Shown one piece after another: positions 1 through 5,430 of a DNA stretch of 5,430 bases. Below the pieces are notes generated by a model that made no database searches, was not told the DNA's origin, and saw nothing but the letters and a program-made list of their open reading frames with translations. The stretch is from an uncultured Eubacteriales bacterium (GTDB taxonomy: Bacteria > Bacillota > Clostridia > Oscillospirales > Acutalibacteraceae): assembly GCA_900321515.1 (NCBI GenBank), contig ONWI01000113.1:1-5430 (forward strand). Direction: 5' to 3'. The translations under genes and the position numbers were made by a program. Numbering within the stretch: position 1 is the first letter of the stretch; each line of letters opens with the position of its first letter.

Positions 1-33
1 CGATTGTAAAAGTAAAAAAGAAAAAAGGAAAGC

Positions 34-117
34 GCGCAGCGCCAATAATGGGGTGCAGGGGGCAAGGCTCCCTGCCAGGGGTCCGGGCGCTGCCCCACAA
101 GCTCGGCGGAGCCGAGC
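34..117. repeat. GC-rich palindromic intergenic element
   Basis: This non-coding block is much richer in G and C than the A-rich DNA on either side and is built of nested inverted repeats. GCAGCGCC (36-43) is the exact reverse complement of GGCGCTGC (86-93). Between them, 55-63 pairs with 67-75 as a 9-bp stem with one G-U pair and a 3-base loop. TGGGG (49-53) can alternatively pair with CCCCA (93-97). To the right, GCTCGGC (101-107) and GCCGAGC (111-117) form a perfect 7-bp hairpin with loop GGA. The wording 'gggtgcaggggg...ccctgccaggggtccggg' resembles GC-rich interspersed elements I recall from intergenic regions of Ruminococcus and other Clostridia; that resemblance is from memory and was not searched. 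Short open frames run across it but have no ribosome site and low-complexity products, so I do not call a gene. It may act as a transcript-end or mRNA-stability structure for a gene to the left, or as a mobile-type repeat. Confidence 0.55.
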
Positions 118-281
118 GAGCGAGACGCACCGGAAAAAAATCGTGGTCGGGCGAATACCGAAATCGAAAAATCCAAATCCGTCCCTCCCGGCTGGAGAAA
201 AAAGCTCCCCCTTCAAAACATCCAACCCCCGTATTACCGCCTTTTTTCAAATTTTGCAATCGGCTAATAGAAATCATTCAT

Positions 282-287
282 AAGGAG
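282..287 (+). promoter_or_regulatory. Ribosome binding site for the GNAT-like gene
   Basis: AAGGAG lies 8 bases before the ATG at 296 and is a near-ideal Shine-Dalgarno sequence, which fixes that start. I see no convincing sigma-A promoter directly upstream. TTTTCA (244-249) followed by TAATAG (265-270) has a 15-base spacer and a poor -10, so transcription may begin further left, possibly before the GC-rich element. Confidence 0.85.
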
Positions 288-295
288 CCTGACTG

Positions 296-1357
296 ATGGA
301 ATTAATTCAATTCGACAGGGAAAAGAAAAATATCAGAGATTTTCTCTCACTTCCCCGGTTGCTTTACACGTCAAAGGACAATATGGAAGACCCTGGTGTG
401 ATGAAGAAATTCCTGCTGGGAACACATCCGCTTTCCAAATACTTTAAGCTGGATAAATTCCTTGTTTACGACAGGGGAAATCCGGTTGGCAGATTTGGCG
501 TCACCGCTTATCCAAACGACAATACGGCATACTTAGGCTTTTATGAATGTGCGGATGACGATAGCGCCGCAGGATTCCTGTTTGATGAGGCGATAAAATA
601 TTGCAGGGCAAAAGGTTTTTCAAAAATCGTTGGACCGGTGGACGGCTCATTCTGGCAGAAGTACCGGCTCAAAATCAATCTGTTTGACAGACCGCCCTAT
701 ACAGGAGAGCCCTACAACAAGCCCTACTACTTCCGGCAGTTCACCGACAACGGTTTCAGGGTTTCGGAGCATTACACATCCCATCATTTTCACCCGTTGG
801 ACGAGAGTTACCGGAACGAAAAATATGAGAAACGCTTCAGGGAATTCCTGCAAAAAGGATACCGTATCGAAAGCCCGACCGACGAAAACTACGACCGGAT
901 TATGGACCGGGTCTACGACATGATAATTGAACTCTACAGCGATTTTCCGATATTCAAGTCGCTGTCACGGGAGGATTTCAAGGAAATATACAGCAGCTAT
1001 AAGCTGATTATGAATATGAGCATGACGAAAATCGCGTTTTTCGGGGATAAGGCAGTGGGCTTCTATATCAGTATTCCGGATTATTCCAACGCGGTTTATC
1101 ATGCCAATATTTTGAGACTTCCTGAAATCATGAAAACAAAAAAAGCGCCGAATCGTTATGTAATGCTTTACATGGGGGTTCTGCCGGAACACAGGGGGCT
1201 TGGAAGAGCGCTTATTTACAGCATTATGCAGGAGCTTTGCAAAAACAGGCTTCCCAGCATAGGAGCGCTGATGCGCGACGGCAAGCTCACGCAGCGGTAC
1301 GTCTTTGAGGCAGTCACAGAGGTTTACGAATATGTGCTTCTGGAACACATTCTATAG
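296..1357 (+). CDS. GNAT-like protein with two acyltransferase-like halves, substrate unknown
   Basis: This is a 353-residue cytoplasmic protein with no signal peptide or membrane segment. The start is set by AAGGAG 8 bases upstream. The C-terminal half has a GNAT (acetyl-CoA-dependent N-acyltransferase) core: a strand ending in MGVLPEH at 293-299 runs into RGLGRA (300-305), which fits the acetyl-CoA pyrophosphate-binding pattern R/Q-x-x-G-x-G/A and is followed by a helix. The N-terminal half carries GRFG (65-68), a GFYE segment, then GPVDGSFW (113-120) and an NKPYY segment. That arrangement resembles the long 'N-acetyltransferase/YghO-like' proteins annotated in many bacteria, whose substrates are mostly unknown. 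The catalytic residue cannot be assigned from sequence. The gene stands alone: it is preceded by a non-coding leader and converges on the CotH-like gene across a shared terminator. I am sure it is a real gene, fairly sure of the GNAT fold, and have no basis for a substrate. Confidence 0.85.
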   Translation: MELIQFDREKKNIRDFLSLPRLLYTSKDNMEDPGVMKKFLLGTHPLSKYFKLDKFLVYDRGNPVGRFGVTAYPNDNTAYLGFYECADDDSAAGFLFDEAIKYCRAKGFSKIVGPVDGSFWQKYRLKINLFDRPPYTGEPYNKPYYFRQFTDNGFRVSEHYTSHHFHPLDESYRNEKYEKRFREFLQKGYRIESPTDENYDRIMDRVYDMIIELYSDFPIFKSLSREDFKEIYSSYKLIMNMSMTKIAFFGDKAVGFYISIPDYSNAVYHANILRLPEIMKTKKAPNRYVMLYMGVLPEHRGLGRALIYSIMQELCKNRLPSIGALMRDGKLTQRYVFEAVTEVYEYVLLEHIL

Positions 1358-1449
1358 AGCCTGTTCAGAAACGCACAGGTCAGTAAACCAATGGGCAGAG
1401 AAGCTTCATTCCATCGAAAAAAAAAACATACTGTCAGGGACAAATTCAA

Positions 1450-1495
1450 AGCCTGCTTATGTATCTCCGCGTGCAAGGAGATACATAAGCAGGCT
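1450..1495. terminator. Perfect 18-bp inverted repeat, probable bidirectional terminator
   Basis: The arms at 1451-1468 and 1477-1494 are exact reverse complements (18 of 18) around the 8-base loop GCGTGCAA, and an A-T pair at 1450/1495 extends the stem to 19 bp. It sits between two genes that converge on it, 93 bases after one stop codon and 83 bases beyond the other. On the leftward transcript the stem is followed by TTTGAATTTG, and further on by a run of ten U (complement of the A-run at 1417-1426). On the rightward transcript it is followed by TCAAATATTTTAT. Neither U-tract is ideal, so termination strength is uncertain, but position and perfect symmetry favour a shared terminator. A small mobile palindrome is the main alternative. 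The rest of 1358-1577 shows no gene. Confidence 0.65.
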
Positions 1496-1577
1496 CAAAT
1501 ATTTTATCGTATCGGCTTCAATTATCATCGGTACAGAACGCTGCCGCTGCTCAATGCTACTTTTCAGAACAGTACGT

Positions 1578-3083
1578 TTACTCTGTTCTGACTTCTGTAG
1601 ATTCCAGATGACTGAGAATATTTCCTCTCATTTTTTCCATGAAATTCTCAACCGACATATTTCCGTTGTATGCCTCGCCGCCGTTCAGGGAAAACTCAAC
1701 GTTTTTGAACATGGTGTTTACAAAATTGTATTTTGAAATAACCCTGTCGCTGTAGTGCGCCGCTATCGGTTCATAATAATCCTGAAAGGTCTGAGCGTCA
1801 AGCCATTTGCTATCCGCCAGTTCATGCAGACAGTCAGTGTACTTATCCGTGTAATATCCTCCTTTGATGACTACCTGCCGCAAAAGCGGGTTTTCCTGGT
1901 GATTTTTGTATTTGTAATTGTATGTGAAATATGGAGAAATCTCTGTCAGACCGTTTCCGGGCGGATTGTATAAATATAGATTCCCAAGCACGATTTCGCA
2001 GTCGTAAGGAATAAATACAGCCTTTCCGTCGCTTTTGCGGAAGTAGACATAATGATTGTTGTAATTGCACCGCATATCGTCCTGATTGCCCATTGCAAAG
2101 TTTATGGCGGTGAAAAGTGCCAACTGTCCTGTGTCGGCAACGCTGTCCAGTTCCTTGCGCGTAACATTCGGGCGATTGATTACTTCCAGCATTCGCCGCA
2201 TATTTTCGTGTTTTGACGTTTCCAGATTGGTTTTCAGATCATAATTATAATATTCGGCTTTGTCTTTCCTGCTTATTCCGTAAGTCGTAATCAGAAGGAA
2301 TGTAGCCGGTGTTACCGGCGTTCCTGTGACCTTGTAGAGATCGCCTCCACAATCCTCCTGAGAAAACCAGCGATGTATAAATTTCTCGTCCACCGGCTCG
2401 AATACACGGTATACTCCCAACCTGCTGCCGCCTAATTCCAGCGTTGTCAGGTGACATCGCTGCACGGGGATACCATAAGCGCGAAAAACCTCATTCACAT
2501 AGCCATTGCGCACATAGGTATTGTCCGCCAACATATTCCATTTCAGTTCCAGCGCATCCAGAGTTGCAAATGTACGTTTTTCCCGCTGTTCGCGTTCTTT
2601 CTTGCTCCGCCACACCTTTGCGTCAGTCTTGTATTGACGCACATCGTCAAATGTCTGGTTGAAGCTTATTCGGAAATGAATAAGATTGTATATCCCGAAA
2701 ATATCATTGTAAAAATTGCTCCGTGATGCCAGACCCTTCATGCGAATGCCGACTTCCCTGATCATATATCTTTTGCCGTTGACCGTAAAGGTCACGCTGT
2801 CGGCAATACGGTAGGTGACTGATTTTGCATTCATCTGTTTGTATGACTCATAATCCTTCTGTATATCGGCGATCTGCTCCTTGGAAATATCTATCGAAAT
2901 GTCCACCACACTGTCAGGATCAAACAGTTCATGATAAAGTGACTCTTCATCAACAGCCTCGCTATACTCGGAATCATCAACCTGCAAACAATCTTTTTGC
3001 TCAAGGTCCGGGATAATCTGCACCATGTTGATCAATACCAGCAGACACGCTGCCGCAAGTATGCATGCTATTATCTTTTTCAT
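1578..3083 (-). CDS. CotH-family protein kinase homologue, membrane-anchored
   Basis: This is a 501-residue protein. KK at 2-3 and a hydrophobic stretch at about 4-25 give a signal-anchor. C13 has no leucine at the lipobox -3 position and lies inside the hydrophobic run, so I do not call a lipoprotein. An acidic linker (about 27-60) leads to the CotH domain. Visible family landmarks are GIRMKGLASR (112-121), FRISF (137-141), an L-x-L-x-W-N-x-x-x-D segment with a following R (178-192), GVYRVFEPVDEKF (223-235), DLYK (248-251), GNQDD plus NNHYVYF (332-348) and PYDCE (359-363). In the family the last two blocks hold the acidic residues for metal and ATP, here plausibly D335/D336 and D361. CotH of Bacillus spores phosphorylates coat proteins. 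Many clostridial homologues are extracytoplasmic proteins of unknown target, and some in Ruminococcus carry dockerins. I see no dockerin, Ig-like or carbohydrate-binding module in this one. The start is supported by AAGAGG upstream. Family call firm; substrate unknown. Confidence 0.88.
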   Translation of the reverse strand: MKKIIACILAAACLLVLINMVQIIPDLEQKDCLQVDDSEYSEAVDEESLYHELFDPDSVVDISIDISKEQIADIQKDYESYKQMNAKSVTYRIADSVTFTVNGKRYMIREVGIRMKGLASRSNFYNDIFGIYNLIHFRISFNQTFDDVRQYKTDAKVWRSKKEREQREKRTFATLDALELKWNMLADNTYVRNGYVNEVFRAYGIPVQRCHLTTLELGGSRLGVYRVFEPVDEKFIHRWFSQEDCGGDLYKVTGTPVTPATFLLITTYGISRKDKAEYYNYDLKTNLETSKHENMRRMLEVINRPNVTRKELDSVADTGQLALFTAINFAMGNQDDMRCNYNNHYVYFRKSDGKAVFIPYDCEIVLGNLYLYNPPGNGLTEISPYFTYNYKYKNHQENPLLRQVVIKGGYYTDKYTDCLHELADSKWLDAQTFQDYYEPIAAHYSDRVISKYNFVNTMFKNVEFSLNGGEAYNGNMSVENFMEKMRGNILSHLESTEVRTE

Positions 3084-3093
3084 TCACGCACAA

Positions 3094-3099
3094 CCTCTT
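3094..3099 (-). promoter_or_regulatory. Ribosome binding site of the CotH-like gene
   Basis: On the minus strand AAGAGG lies 10 bases before the ATG at 3083. The spacing is slightly long but acceptable. It supports the chosen start, which also gives a complete lysine-plus-hydrophobic N-terminus. Confidence 0.65.
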
Positions 3100-3151
3100 C
3101 ACATCTGAAAAATATTTTACAATCTGTCATTCAAACTTGCACTTGATCATT

Positions 3152-3180
3152 ATTATATCACACACTTACAAATATATCTA
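3152..3180 (-). promoter_or_regulatory. Extended -10 promoter for the CotH-like gene
   Basis: Read leftward there is TAGATA (3180-3175; 4 of 6 matches to TTGACA), a 17-base spacer, then a perfect TATAAT (3157-3152) preceded by TGA, which gives the TGN extended -10. Transcription would start near 3145, leaving a leader of about 60 bases before the ATG at 3083. I found no riboswitch-like structure in that leader. The consensus -10 and its position make this the best candidate; it is a prediction from sequence only. Confidence 0.6.
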
Positions 3181-3451
3181 CATGCTAAATAAATAAAGTG
3201 GCAGGACGTTTGATAATACCACACTCTGTTTTGGGTTATGCCTTAATTTACGGTACATTTTTCTCAGTACGCAAGACAATTACTTCCTTCCGTCAGCCGC
3301 AGTAATGCTTCTGCTGAATGATTCTTCACACTTACCAGACAACTATGCTTTGCTTGAATTCACGGATTCAGGTTTTCACAACTATTACATCAAATTTATT
3401 AACTTTTTCGCCATTGCAGCAATATTTTGTCACTATAATATGAATTCTTTT

Positions 3452-3478
3452 GATATTTTTGATATTTGCGATATTCAG
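3452..3478 (+). repeat. Three 9-bp tandem repeats upstream of the cyclase promoter
   Basis: GATATTTTT (3452-3460), GATATTTGC (3461-3469) and GATATTCAG (3470-3478) share the core GATATT at an exact 9-bp period. They are followed by GATTGATTT (3479-3487), a weaker fourth copy that contains the -35 box TTGATT. Direct repeats next to a -35 box are a common layout for a transcription-factor site, but a 9-bp period is not a full helical turn and the DNA is AT-rich, so chance or slippage is possible. Confidence 0.5.
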
Positions 3479-3480
3479 GA

Positions 3481-3509
3481 TTGATTTTGTAAGATAATTA
3501 TGATACAAT
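3481..3509 (+). promoter_or_regulatory. Extended -10 promoter for the sensor cyclase
   Basis: TTGATT (3481-3486; 4 of 6 matches to TTGACA) is followed by exactly 17 bases and TACAAT (3504-3509; 5 of 6 matches to TATAAT). TGA at 3501-3503 directly before the -10 gives the TGN extended element. The predicted start is near 3516, leaving a leader of about 47 bases to the ATG at 3563. The -35 box overlaps the last degenerate copy of the upstream 9-bp repeats, so anything bound there could block or assist RNA polymerase. Confidence 0.65.
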
Positions 3510-3547
3510 TGGAGAGAATAGCCGTCAGATCAGTATATATGAAGAAA

Positions 3548-3553
3548 GTGGGG
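3548..3553 (+). promoter_or_regulatory. Ribosome binding site deciding the sensor cyclase start
   Basis: GTGGGG lies 9 bases before the ATG at 3563 and can pair with the anti-Shine-Dalgarno if one G-U wobble is allowed. An in-frame ATG at 3539 would add eight residues but has no ribosome site at proper distance; the nearest GGAGAG, at 3511-3516, is 22 bases away. A third in-frame ATG at 3584 has none either. The 3563 start is therefore preferred, with moderate certainty because the site itself is weak. Confidence 0.5.
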
Positions 3554-3562
3554 AATCATATT

Positions 3563-5430
3563 ATGAAAAAGATATTTATCTCAATGGCAAATTTTAAACG
3601 GCTTACAGCGTTAGCATTATGTCTTGTTCTGACGACCGTACTGACGCTTCCGCTGACAGTCCATGCAGAGGAATCGGGCAAGGTTGTGCGGGTCGGCTGG
3701 TTCGAATCGCCATTCAATACGAAGGATGAGTATGGACGTCGTTCCGGCTATGCGTATCAGTATCAGCAGGAGATCGCCGCGCATACCGGTTGGTCGTATG
3801 AATATGTGGAGGGAAGCTGGTCGGAGCTCATGCAGATGCTTATCGACGGCAAAATCGACCTGATGAGCGACGTTTCCTTTACCGAACAACGCAGTGCGCT
3901 CATGCTCTTCCCATCGCTTCCCATGGGCACAGAAGAATACTACCTTTATGTTTCTTCCGACAATTCAACATTCTCCCGCGACAATATCTCCGGATTCGAT
4001 CAGAAGAAGATCGGCGTCAATAAGGGATCAGTGCAGGAGAATTTCTTAATTGAGTGGGCGGACGCCAACGGAATAAACGCGGAACTGGTCGAACTGACCG
4101 GAACCTCAAGCCAGGCCTTGACTTCGCTGCACAACGGCGAATTAGACGCATATGTGACGCTTGACGGTATAGTTGACCCGAAGGCAGCCGTGCCTATATG
4201 CAGAATCGGAGCATCGGATTTTTACTTTGCGGTCAATCAGTCTCGTCCCGATCTTCTGAACGAACTGAATTCAGCGCTTAGCAAGATTCAGGAGCACAAC
4301 CGATATTATAATCTCCAGCTGAACGAGAAATACATCAGCGGCACCGCCACCAATCTCTTTTTTAATGAAACGGAGAAAAAATGGCTTTCTGAACATAACA
4401 CAATCAGGGTAGGATATCTGAAGAACAATCTGGCGTTCTGCGGTACAGATACAGCCAGCGGCAAGCTGACCGGCGCTCTCGGCGACTGTCTGTCATACGC
4501 CTCGGGAATGGTTCAGAATTACTCTCTCAGCTTTGAACCTGTGGGATTTTCCTCGATATCAGAAGCAGTGGAAGCGTTGAACGACGGCAGAATCGACTGT
4601 GTTTTCCCGGTCAATTTCACAAAATACGACGGCGAAAAACTCGGTCTGTCGGTTACGCCATCACTCATGAACGCGGAAATCTATGAGATCATTCGCACGG
4701 TAGATAAAAAAGACTTCGCCAAAAAAGAGAAGGTCACTGTGGCTGTCATTGAGAAAGACATCAACACCGAAACGCTCCTTCAGCAAATCAATCCTAAGTG
4801 GGAAAAAATATATTATCCTGACATAGAATCATGCCTTGAAGCCGTGGCCGACGAAGACGCCGACTGCGTTCTGCTCAGCAATTACCGCTACAACAATCTT
4901 TCCAGGCTGTGTGAAAGACATGGACTGACTCCGATTGCCACAGGCACAAGCGTGGATTACGGCTTTGCAGTCGGGAGAAATGAGCCGGGACTTTATTCCA
5001 TTCTCACCCAAATCACCGGAATCATTCCCTCGTCCAAAGTCAGTGTGGCACTTTCCTCATATATGCTGGAGAATGATAATTCTACTGTAGTTGATTTTAT
5101 CAAGGATCATATTGCCTTTGTAATAACCGTAGTCGCGGCGGTGCTTCTGATGATACTGCTGATGGTTTTCCGCATCTTGTGGGTCAAGAATAAGGCAAAA
5201 TTGGATGAGGCGCTGATTGCTACCACCGAGACGGATTCCCTGACCGGCCTGTATTGCAAAAACTTCCTCTTTGAATACGCCGACAGAATGAGGAACAAAT
5301 ACAAGAGCAATCCCATGGACGCAATCGTTCTGGACATCGAGCGTTTTCATTCCGTCAACATTCTGAACGGAACGGAGATCAGCGATCAGATTCTCCGTCT
5401 GGTCGGAGAAGAAATCCGCTCGATATTCAG
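3563..5430 (+). CDS. Sensor diguanylate cyclase: two solute-binding domains, TM helix, GGDEF (3' partial)
   Basis: The frame is open for 622 codons and leaves the window without a stop. Residues 1-35 form a signal peptide (KK, hydrophobic core about 14-31, cleavage after VHA at 33-35). Residues about 40-265 resemble an SBP_bac_3 amino-acid-type binding domain, with VRVGWF (42-47), the G-Y-x-Y-x-Y-x-Q-E-I helix, W-S-E-L-M and a DGKIDLM strand. A linker ending in KKWLSEH (to 278) starts a second such domain at IRVGYL (281-286), running to about 510. One transmembrane helix spans about 517-536. The GGDEF domain then begins with DSLTGLY (558-564) and DIERF (591-595). By alignment to PleD, the metal ligand D591 and the guanine-binding N599 and D608 are kept, although the surrounding consensus has changed. 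The GG(D/E)EF loop lies beyond the edge, so cyclase activity cannot be judged. Inferred role: an extracellular small ligand, perhaps an amino acid, controls cyclic di-GMP synthesis. Confidence 0.88.
   Translation, partial: MKKIFISMANFKRLTALALCLVLTTVLTLPLTVHAEESGKVVRVGWFESPFNTKDEYGRRSGYAYQYQQEIAAHTGWSYEYVEGSWSELMQMLIDGKIDLMSDVSFTEQRSALMLFPSLPMGTEEYYLYVSSDNSTFSRDNISGFDQKKIGVNKGSVQENFLIEWADANGINAELVELTGTSSQALTSLHNGELDAYVTLDGIVDPKAAVPICRIGASDFYFAVNQSRPDLLNELNSALSKIQEHNRYYNLQLNEKYISGTATNLFFNETEKKWLSEHNTIRVGYLKNNLAFCGTDTASGKLTGALGDCLSYASGMVQNYSLSFEPVGFSSISEAVEALNDGRIDCVFPVNFTKYDGEKLGLSVTPSLMNAEIYEIIRTVDKKDFAKKEKVTVAVIEKDINTETLLQQINPKWEKIYYPDIESCLEAVADEDADCVLLSNYRYNNLSRLCERHGLTPIATGTSVDYGFAVGRNEPGLYSILTQITGIIPSSKVSVALSSYMLENDNSTVVDFIKDHIAFVITVVAAVLLMILLMVFRILWVKNKAKLDEALIATTETDSLTGLYCKNFLFEYADRMRNKYKSNPMDAIVLDIERFHSVNILNGTEISDQILRLVGEEIRSIF

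Larger units (their letters stand above)
3084..3562. other. Divergent intergenic control region
   Basis: This AT-rich 479-base gap separates the leftward CotH-like gene from the rightward sensor cyclase. Besides the two promoters and the tandem repeat listed separately, it contains the short palindrome ATTGCAGCAAT (3413-3423) and a second TATAAT (3434-3439) with no matching -35 at proper spacing. The central part (about 3185-3440) has no recognisable RNA or convincing gene. A 59-codon open frame from ATG 3305 to TGA 3484 has no ribosome site. A 26-codon minus-strand frame (3258-3178) overlaps the predicted CotH -35 box. Neither is called. The length is generous for two simple promoters, so regulator sites are plausible. 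Confidence 0.6.

Noticed and set aside
48..296. Overlapping open frames of 76-82 codons covering the GC-rich leader.
   Set aside because: Two different frames are open over the same palindromic repeat, neither has a ribosome site, and the products are low-complexity and rich in Arg, Lys, Pro and Ser. They are best explained by the repeat.
1360..1379. CCTGT...ACAGG hairpin just after the GNAT-like gene.
   Set aside because: It has only a 5-bp stem with a 10-base loop and no U-tract; the 18-bp palindrome downstream is a far better transcript end.
1371..1460. Partial resemblance to a GEMM-I cyclic di-GMP riboswitch: ACGCACAGG, AAACC, then GGGAC and CAAAGCC in order.
   Set aside because: The spacing is wrong: about 47 largely unstructured bases sit between AAACC and GGGAC, and five extra bases interrupt GGGAC...CAAAGCC. 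The downstream tetraloop-receptor half is not recognisable, and the site lies after a gene with no codirectional gene downstream. A covariance-model search (Rfam GEMM RNA motif) would settle it.
1305..1736. A 143-codon plus-strand frame crossing the convergent gene ends.
   Set aside because: It overlaps the end of the GNAT-like gene, runs through the terminator palindrome and lies antisense to the CotH-like gene. It has no ribosome site or recognisable domain.
3178..3258. A 26-codon minus-strand frame rich in basic residues, upstream of the CotH-like gene.
   Set aside because: It is too short to judge, has no good ribosome site before its ATG and overlaps the likely -35 box of the CotH promoter.
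3434..3439. A second perfect TATAAT upstream of the sensor cyclase.
   Set aside because: No -35-like hexamer lies 16-18 bases upstream and there is no TG extension, while the promoter at 3481-3509 is better formed and closer to the gene.
3305..3484. A 59-codon plus-strand open frame in the divergent intergenic region, ending in an FDIFDICDIQD-type repeat.
   Set aside because: It has no ribosome binding site, its last codons are just the 9-bp DNA repeat read through, and it ends inside the predicted promoter of the next gene. It looks like chance openness of AT-rich DNA.

Overview
The window looks like chromosomal DNA of a Gram-positive, low-to-moderate GC member of the Clostridia, most like Ruminococcus and relatives (Oscillospiraceae). 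The evidence is strong Shine-Dalgarno sites, sigma-A-type promoters with extended -10 elements, and an N-terminally anchored CotH-family protein. A GC-rich palindromic intergenic element at the left edge and a sensor with two extracellular solute-binding domains fused to a GGDEF domain point the same way. The taxonomic call is an inference from style, not from a marker gene.

Layout. Bases 1-295 are a non-coding leader with an A/G-rich start, a GC-rich block of nested inverted repeats (about 34-117) and an AT-richer stretch ending in a good ribosome binding site. Bases 296-1357 (+) encode a two-part GNAT-like protein of unknown substrate. Bases 1358-1577 lie between convergent genes and hold a perfect 18-bp inverted repeat, a probable bidirectional terminator. 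Bases 1578-3083 (-) encode a membrane-anchored CotH-type protein kinase homologue. Bases 3084-3562 are a divergent control region with one credible extended -10 promoter for each flanking gene and a 9-bp tandem repeat touching the rightward -35 box. From 3563 to the window end (+) an open reading frame without a stop encodes a signal peptide, two periplasmic-binding-protein-like domains, one transmembrane helix and the first part of a GGDEF domain. The window cuts it off before the catalytic GG(D/E)EF loop.

How the genes relate. The three genes do not form an operon: the first two converge and the last two diverge. The CotH homologue and the sensor cyclase share one intergenic control region and both face the cell surface (one by its N-terminal anchor, the other by its extracellular sensor half), so co-regulation is possible but not shown. 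I found no transposase, integrase, CRISPR array, tRNA or rRNA. I do not see clear evidence of a new multi-gene system. The points most worth a second look are the tandem repeat at the cyclase promoter, the divergent GGDEF half-domain with its key residues kept, and the structured GC-rich element at the left edge.
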